A stretch of DNA of 64,000 bases from the NCBI GenBank assembly GCA_964019055.1, contig OZ025206.1, forward strand, positions 1,861,001-1,925,000, written 5' to 3'. The position numbers and the translations under genes are program-made. Below are positions 56,199 through 64,000 of the stretch, piece by piece (within the stretch, counting starts at the first letter, position 1; every line of letters begins with the position of its first letter). Below the pieces are notes generated by a model. That model searched no databases, had not been told where the DNA came from, and saw only the letters and a program-made list of their open reading frames with translations. This stretch comes from Anthopleura xanthogrammica. Lineage: Eukaryota; Cnidaria; Anthozoa; Actiniaria; Actiniidae.

Positions 56199-56830
56199 GA
56201 TGATCATCAACACTAGATGCACCAGAACACCATGTGGAGATTGTAACCAGCACCCAACATGTACACCACCTCACATCAATACCACTTCAGTCTAGGATGA
56301 ACATCAACACTAGCTGCACCAGAACACCAGGTGGAGATAGTAACCAGGACCCAACATGTACACCACCTCACATCAATACCACTTCAGTCTAGGATGAGCA
56401 TCAACACTAGATGCACCAGAACACCAGGTGGAGATAGTAACCAGCACCCAACATGTACACCACCTCACATCAATACCACTTCAGTCTAGGATGAACATCA
56501 ACACTAGATGCACCAGAACACCAGGTGGAGATAGTAACCAGCACCCAACATGTACACCACCTCACATCAATACCACTTCAGTCTAGGATGAACATCAACA
56601 CTAGATGCACCAGAACACCAAGTGGAGATAGTAACCAGCACCCAACATGTACACCATCTCACATCAATACCACTTCAGTCTAGGATGAACATCAACACTA
56701 GCTGCACCAGAACACCAGGTGGAGATAGTAACCAGGACCCAACATGTATACCACCTCACATCAATACCACTTCAGTCTAGGATGAACATCAGCACTAGAT
56801 GCACCAGAACACCAGGTGGAGATAACCAGT
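56190..56830. repeat. 97-bp minisatellite derived from the receptor coding end, about 6.5 units
   Basis: Each unit repeats CACCAGGTGGAGATAGTAAC, CAACATGTACACCACC and AATACCACTTCAGTCTAGG. These match the final codons, stop and first 3' UTR bases of the receptor genes. The array follows the stop of copy 1 directly. Confidence 0.93.
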
Positions 56831-57015
56831 AACCAGTACTAACCAGGACTTATAACTTCTGTGTATTTACTCCCGAAGTAAAACATAAACACCAAAACGT
56901 TTATCTTAAGTCAGTTGAGGAGGATTGAGAAGTTCAACAGAAGACGATCGCCATTCAGCAGTTCAAAGGATGATGAATCTCTCTTCACTTTAAAAAAATA
57001 CTTAGAAAAGTTATA

Positions 57016-57342
57016 ATAATGATGAGGAGGAGGAGGACGACGACGACAATGGTGATGGTGATGGTAGAGATGATGATAATGATGGTGATGATGATGATGA
57101 TGGCGGTGATGATGATGGTGATGATGATGGTGATGATGATGATGGTGATGATAATGGTGATGGTGATGATGATGATGATGATGGCGGTGATGATGATGGT
57201 GATGATGATGATGATGATGGTGATGATGATGGTGATGATGATGATGATCGTGGTGATGATGATGGCGGTGACGATGATGGTGGTGATGGTGATGATGATC
57301 GTGGTGATGATGATGATGGCGGTGATGATGATGATGGTGGTG

Positions 57343-57374
<32 letters not shown>

Positions 57375-57715
57375 GATGATAATGGTGACGATGATGATGA
57401 TGATGGCGGTGATGATGATGGTGATGGTGACGATGATGATGATAATGGTGACGATGATGATGATGATAGCGGTGATGATGATGATGGTGATGATGATGGT
57501 GATGATGATGATGGTGATGATAATGGTGGTGATGATGATGATGATGATGGCGGTGATGATGATGGTGATGATGATGATGATGATGATGATGGTGATGATG
57601 ATGGTGATGATGATGATGATCGTGGTGATGATGATGGCGGTGACGATGATGGTGGTGATGGTGATGATGATCGTGGTGATGATGATGATGGCGGTGATGA
57701 TGATGATGGTGGTGG

Positions 57716-57746
<31 letters not shown>

Positions 57747-57912
57747 GATGATAATGGTGACGATGATGATGATGATGGCGGTGATGATGATGGTGATGGT
57801 GACGATGATGATGATAATGGTGACGATGATGATGATGATGGCGGTGATGATGATGGTGATGATGATGATGGTGATGATGGCGGTGATGATGATGATGATG
57901 GCGGTGATGATG

Positions 57913-57944
<32 letters not shown>

Positions 57945-58117
57945 AATGGTGACGATGATGATGATGGCGGTGATGATGATGGTGATGGTGACGATGATGA
58001 TGATAATGGTGACGATGATGATGATGATGGCGGTGATGATAATGGTGACGATGATGATGATGATGGCGGTGATGATGATGATGATGGCGGTGATGATGAT
58101 GATGATGATGATGATGG
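57016..58117. repeat. (GAT)n/(GGT) trinucleotide tract, 1.1 kb
   Basis: Imperfect GATGATGGTGAC-type repeats. Met-, Ile- and Ser-rich ORFs across all frames are artefacts. A shorter homologous tract (62617-62964) follows the second receptor. Confidence 0.97.
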
Positions 58118-58740
58118 CGTCATCCCCCAAAATCTCGGTACTTTACAAAGGTAACTAATACAGAATGAAATATGAAATAAAGTAACTCTTCTTAGACTTG
58201 TAAATGAACAGATATATCAATATATTAAGGTACATTATGCTATTATAACATCCGAGCAAACAGTAGTGGTTGCTACGGCCCTATCATTAGTTTCCCTACT
58301 TCTAGAAAAGACTAAGATAAGTTCTATTCTCTTATCACTTATTAATTATTTATTAACATAATTAATGATTCAACAATAAAATACGATCTTCCTGAGTTTT
58401 TACGAACTGAATTGTTTACCAACTATATGTTTTGACGAATTCTTTTGTCGGTGACAGACACAGGTGTGTTACTTAATATCTGGGAGAGTTTTAGTGTTGA
58501 ATCTGATGCAAGAGGACAAAAGATTCCAGCTGCCATGTTTACGTGTCGAATTATGTTAATGGCTGTAGCGTGAGAAATTCTACACATAAACGTACCGACA
58601 ATTAGTCTGCTGCCGCTATCAACAGAACGAAATAACATGGCGGCCATTTGGTTGATTCGGCAAACCAATTATAAATCTTTTGTTCAATTCAACCAAGATG
58701 GCGGCTACGAAAACCAGGAATATTAACAAAAACAATTTCC
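58118..58740. repeat. 3' flank of duplication unit 1
   Basis: Matches 62965-63450 (AAAATCTCGGTACTTTACAA, ATATCAATATATTAAGGTAC, ATACGATCTTCCTGAG) and partly 51855-52680. Confidence 0.85.
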
Positions 58741-58864
58741 ATTTTGCTTTTTTTGTAACGAATTCTCATTCAATGATTACCTATGATTAATTTGTTTTCT
58801 TTATTTTAGTTGAGTATTGTTTTAGATTACTATCATTATGATTACTATTGTATGTATGACTGTA

Positions 58865-58911
58865 TGTATGTATTATTATCATCATTATTATTATCATTAT
58901 TATTATTATTA

Positions 58912-58951
<40 letters not shown>

Positions 58952-58953
58952 AC
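58865..58953. repeat. (TTA)n microsatellite
   Basis: TTATTATTA with occasional ATC interruptions. Confidence 0.95.
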
Positions 58954-59027
58954 TCTTTTATTTGCATCTGTAGCGATAGGAAACCATCACTAAATTAAGA
59001 TTTAGATTCAACTTCATGGATATCTAT

Positions 59028-59222
59028 AAGCCAGTTCAAAGATTAAGAATCGTTTTCAGTGCGCATGCGATTTTATCCCGAATTTATTACCTTCTTTTGT
59101 TTGATTAAAAACAAAAAAAAGTTTCAACAAAAGAAGGTGAGAAATTCGGGATAAAATCGCATGCCCACTGAAAACGATTCTTAAACTGTGAATTTTAAAC
59201 TTTTTAAAAACTGGCTTATATG
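59028..59222. mobile_element. Foldback MITE
   Basis: TAAGCCAGTTCAAAG..AGAATCGTTTTCAGTG..CGATTTTATCCCGAATTT on the left and the inverted copy on the right, ending AAACTGGCTTA. The loop lies around 59095-59125. Confidence 0.88.
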
Positions 59223-59591
59223 TTTTTACGACTGTATAATGATAATAACTAGCTATAGCTTGAGGGAATTGATAACTGACTTACCGGTGATTAGTTAGCA
59301 CATCAATAATATAACGAGATAAATTATCTTAATATCTGTCTACGATGCTCTGAATTTCATTTTTGTTTTCTTCTGGATGATAACAATGTATAAATAAATG
59401 TATAATTCCTTGATATCAACAAACATCTTTATTGTGTTCCTCGTTTTATGCTTTCCTCGAACTTTAGAATGAGAAAAATGAATTGAAAATAAACTCTTGT
59501 TAAGCAGTGTTTTTGGGGCTGTGGTAAGTGGAAAACGTTCGCAAAGGAACACTAAGAAGATGTTCCCAAGGACTAAGAAATTGCATCTGAG

Positions 59592-59832
59592 CCCGGGGGA
59601 GACTCCGATGTGAAAGGGGCGGGGATGCTCCTCGTTAATTTTCGCTATTTGGTACCTTTTAGGGTGTTCCAACGAAAAACCAATTACAATGCTGTAAAAT
59701 TAATGTCATTTGGTACCATTTAGAGGTGAAACTTGTGAGATTTATGACTACGAGAAAGAGAATTTTGGCACCTTTTAGGGGTCATTATCAAAATTTCCGA
59801 CGAGCATCCCCGCCTTTCTATATATGGGAGTA
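59592..59832. mobile_element. MITE related to 53016-53399, right end eroded
   Basis: Starts GCCCGGGGGAGACTCC. Inner words GGTACCTTTTAGGGTG and TTTTAGGGGTCAT match the family, and CGGGGATGCTCCTCG is mirrored by CGACGAGCATCCCCG. It sits after GAAATTGCATCTGA, a point left uninterrupted in unit 2 (about 63747). Confidence 0.75.
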
Positions 59833-59934
59833 ACATAAATTAGATAAATATATGATTTAATCTGGACTTCCAACACTATCAATGGATATTATAATATTGA
59901 ATTTAAAACTATCTAATGAACTACCAATATCTCA

Positions 59935-60300
59935 GTCAATCAGGCGTGGGAGAGCAGCTAGAAATTACCATTTGAAACCTTAAGGTTAATCATTGCACAA
60001 GTTGTTTACGAGCAGAATCCTACTGCACTAATAATATCATAGTACTATTGGTCATCAAGATCATCAGGTGTGGGAGAGCAGCTAGAAATTACCATTTGAA
60101 ACCTTAATGTTGATCATTGTACGAGTTATGCACGAGCACAAACCTACTGCACTAATAATATCATAGTACTATTGGTCATCAAGATCGTCAGGTGTGGGAG
60201 AGCAGCTAGAAATTACCTTCTGAAACCTTAATGTTGATCATTGTACAAGTTGTGGACGAACACAAACCTTCTAGAACGGTTTCTTTTTCTAACAAACAAG
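59935..60300 (+). repeat. 124-bp tandem repeat forming the likely 5'UTR exon of the second receptor gene
   Basis: About three 124-bp units, homologous to 54532-54857, end at ACAAG|GTAAAC. The acceptor TTATTTTACAG ends at 60454. Confidence 0.65.
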
Positions 60301-60481
60301 GTAAACTATACTTCAAATTGATTATTGATTCTTTTCAAACGAACAGCCTTAACATTCTTTCTTGTTTTCCAAATGCACTGGATACGAAGAATCTTAGATA
60401 GATTGAGTTGAGCTAATCTCAAGTATCAACTATTATTTTATAATTATTTTACAGACATCCTCAGGATAATAGGTTTTTACA

Positions 60482-61582
60482 ATGGACCTGAACAATTCAC
60501 ATGGTAATGCAACACTGCAATCAAAACCAGGACTAACACCTCATACTCAAATAACCTTGTATTCTATTCTATTTGTCTGGTCTCTACTTGGTAACGTACT
60601 CGTCATCGCTGTCGTGTATTGCAATCAAAACTTGAGGACAAATATGAACTACTTGATTGTCAATATGGCTGTATCAGACTTGCTCATTCCCTTGATAACA
60701 CTGCCACGGATGGTTTCAGGTCAGATAGTACGGCCAAAGGAGTGGTTAGTGGAGGGTCCCCTCGGTGAGGCACTGTGTAAACTGGTTCCTTTCCTCTCTG
60801 ATATATCACCATTTGTATCATCTATCAGTCTGGTCACTATTGCCTCCCTAAGATTTATCGCTGTTGTTTATTCAAATCGAAGACAGATTTTAACTCGCAA
60901 AACAAGATGGATTCTGATCTCTTTTCCTTGGATCGTAGCCATGGTTCTCTTCTCTCCAGACTTTTACATCTTTCGTCTGACAAATATACGGGGCTACACG
61001 ATGTGTGATTCGTCATGGTCACCATCATTTGACCCAACGACATCTGATATGATATATATTTCAATGATTGCAATAGTGGGCTTTTCTATTCCTTTGATCG
61101 CAACCATAATCTTGTATAGCATTGTGCAATATAAACTAGGAAAAAGCTTGAACAATGTTATAGAGTTGATTGAAAAACAAACCATTCGTTCACGAGAGCT
61201 GAGAAACAGACGACTATTCAACATGTCAATAACTATAATCATAGCGTTTACCATGTGTTGGTGTCCTGTATGTGTGCTCACGTTGTTGTTGGCCTCAAAA
61301 CATCCTTTAATAATGTCAGTGGACAATGACACATTAAGCAACATTTATTTTGCGTTTTTCTATCTCTTGTGCTTTCTACCGGCAGTCAATCCCTGCATCT
61401 ATTTTGTGTTTCTGAGAGATTTTAGACAAGGACTGAAAAGACTTTGTTGCAGGGAAACTGCAGCAGCAAACGAACAGCCATCTACGTTATGTATATGTTG
61501 TGTAAGCACTGTGGCACCAGGTGGAGATAGTAACCAGGACCCAACATGTACACCATCTCACATCAATACTACTTCAGTCTAG
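60482..61582 (+). CDS. Rhodopsin-family (class A) G-protein-coupled receptor, peptide-receptor-like, copy 2
   Basis: A single coding exon of 366 aa, closely related to the gene at 55065 throughout. It has SLLGNVLVIAVV (TM1), NMAVSDLLIPL (TM2), LCKLVPF (TM3), LRFIAVVYS in place of DRY, CWCPVC (TM6) and NPCIYFVFLRDF (TM7). The Cys-rich tail ends INTTSV. The differences concentrate in the outer ends of TM2, TM5 and TM6 and in the extracellular loops, so the ligand may differ. The last codons and stop are the founder of the following 97-bp repeat. A 5' intron (60301-60454) is inferred, as in copy 1. Confidence 0.93.
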   Translation: MDLNNSHGNATLQSKPGLTPHTQITLYSILFVWSLLGNVLVIAVVYCNQNLRTNMNYLIVNMAVSDLLIPLITLPRMVSGQIVRPKEWLVEGPLGEALCKLVPFLSDISPFVSSISLVTIASLRFIAVVYSNRRQILTRKTRWILISFPWIVAMVLFSPDFYIFRLTNIRGYTMCDSSWSPSFDPTTSDMIYISMIAIVGFSIPLIATIILYSIVQYKLGKSLNNVIELIEKQTIRSRELRNRRLFNMSITIIIAFTMCWCPVCVLTLLLASKHPLIMSVDNDTLSNIYFAFFYLLCFLPAVNPCIYFVFLRDFRQGLKRLCCRETAAANEQPSTLCICCVSTVAPGGDSNQDPTCTPSHINTTSV

Positions 61583-62480
61583 GATGAACATCAACACTAG
61601 ATGCACCAGAACACCAGGTGGAGATAGTAACCAGCACCAATCATGTACATTACCTCACATCTATACCACTTCAGTCTAGGATGAACATCAACACTAGATG
61701 CCCCAGAACACCAGGTGGAGATAGTAACCAGCACCCAACATGTACACCACCTCACATCTATACTACTTCAGTCTAGGATGAACATCAACACTAGATGCAC
61801 CAGAACACCAGGTGGAGATAGTAACCAGGACCCAACATGTACACCACTTCACATCAATACCACTTCAGTCTAGGATGAACATCAACACTAGATGCACCAG
61901 AACACCAGGTGGAGATAGTAACCAGGACCCAACATGTACACCACCTCACATCAATACCACTTCAGTCTAGGATGAACATCAACACTAGATGCACCAGAAC
62001 ACCAGGTGGAGTTAGTAACCAGGACCCAACATGTACACCACTTCACATCAATACCACTTCAGTCTAGGATGAACATCAACACTAGATGCACCAGAACACC
62101 AGGTGGAGATAGTAACCAGGACCCAACATGTACACCACCTTACATCAATACCACTTCAGTCTAGGATGAACATCAACACTAGATGTACCAGAACACCAGC
62201 TGCAGATAGTAACCAGCACCCAACATGTACACCACCTCACATCAATACCACTTCAGTCTAGGATGAACATCAACACTAGATGCACCAGAACACCAGGTGG
62301 AGATAGTAACCAGGACCCAACATGTACACCACTTCACATCAATACCACTTCAGTCTAGGATGAACATCAACACTAGATGCACCAGAACACCAGGTGGAGA
62401 GAGTAACCAGGACCCAACATGTACATCACCTCACATCAATACCACTGCAGTCTAGGATGAACATCAACACTAGACACCAG
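61508..62480. repeat. 97-bp minisatellite starting inside the receptor coding end, about 9-10 units
   Basis: The period is 97 bp, measured at 61581, 61678 and 61775. The first unit is coding: it contains the codons for APGGDSNQDPTCTPSHINTTSV's second half and the stop. The later ones are untranslated copies. Confidence 0.95.
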
Positions 62481-62616
62481 GTGGAGTAATACATAAACAC
62501 CAAAACTTCTATCTTAAGTCAGTTGAGGAGGATTGATAAGTTCAACAGAAGACGATCGCCATTCAGCAGTTCAAAGGATGCTGAATCGCTCTTTACTTTA
62601 AAAAAATACTAACAAA

Positions 62617-63747
<1,131 letters not shown>

Positions 63748-64000
63748 AAACTAAACTCTTTTCATGAGTGCTTAGAAACTATTTTGTTTTATCTTATTAT
63801 CTTTCAGATGCCCGGGGGGTAGCCTCCTTTGCAGACGTTCTTAGGGTCGTCACGTCGTCACGCAACGTTTCTCAAGCATTGTGTGACGACCATAAGAACG
63901 TCTGCAAAGGAGGCTACCCCCCCGGGGCATCTGAAAGATAATAAGATAAAACAAAATAGTTTCTAAGCACTCATGAAAAGAGTTTAGTTTTTCAATGTCC
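63748..64000. repeat. Nested palindrome: hairpin MITE inside a longer inverted repeat
   Basis: The outer arms (AAACTAAACTCTTTTCATGA..TCTTTCAGATGCC and complement) and the inner arms (GGTAGCCTCCTTTGCAGACG and complement) together form almost perfect 110-bp arms. The inner hairpin is related to 26508-26599. The palindrome reaches the window edge. Confidence 0.85.

Noticed and set aside
57011..58130. Long poly-Ile, poly-Ser and poly-Met ORFs
   Set aside because: Pure trinucleotide-repeat translation in several frames at once.

Overview
The window is animal nuclear DNA, most likely from an anthozoan cnidarian such as a coral or sea anemone. The evidence is split genes with GT-AG introns, metazoan gene families (alpha-catulin, canopy, CMTR1, class A GPCRs, histone H2B), AT-rich introns packed with small foldback elements and tRNA-derived SINEs, and a DDE transposase of a type I associate with coral genomes. 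The species call is inference. There are no operons, CRISPR arrays or bacterial features. Most real exons are short, so I assembled the gene models by hand from splice sites and reading phase.

Layout. 1.1-2.9 kb (+): two exons of a ferritin-like gene. 3.1-15.1 kb (-): a complete six-exon canopy gene (188 aa, signal peptide, C-terminal KEEL). Its last intron carries a 1.8-kb 20-bp minisatellite, and its second intron carries a 7.1-kb DNA transposon with 717-bp inverted ends and an apparently intact three-exon transposase. 15.1-18.7 kb: intergenic repeats. 18.8-38.9 kb (-): a 17-exon alpha-catulin gene whose phases all agree except for one extra base in exon 2. 42.3-49.9 kb (-): eleven 3' exons of the cap methyltransferase CMTR1. 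A solitary H2B gene (+) sits inside its last intron but one. 51.8-64.0 kb: a segmental tandem duplication carrying two related rhodopsin-family GPCR genes (+). Each has a 124-bp-repeat leader exon, a one-exon coding region, a 97-bp minisatellite derived from the end of its own coding sequence, and a (GAT)n tract. A remnant of a third copy lies at about 51.9-52.7 kb.

The genes are unrelated housekeeping, signalling and receptor genes rather than one pathway. The most unusual content is repeat biology: the transposon, repeats seeded from a receptor coding end, and several foldback elements with matching unfilled copies inside the same window. I found no obvious new multi-gene system.
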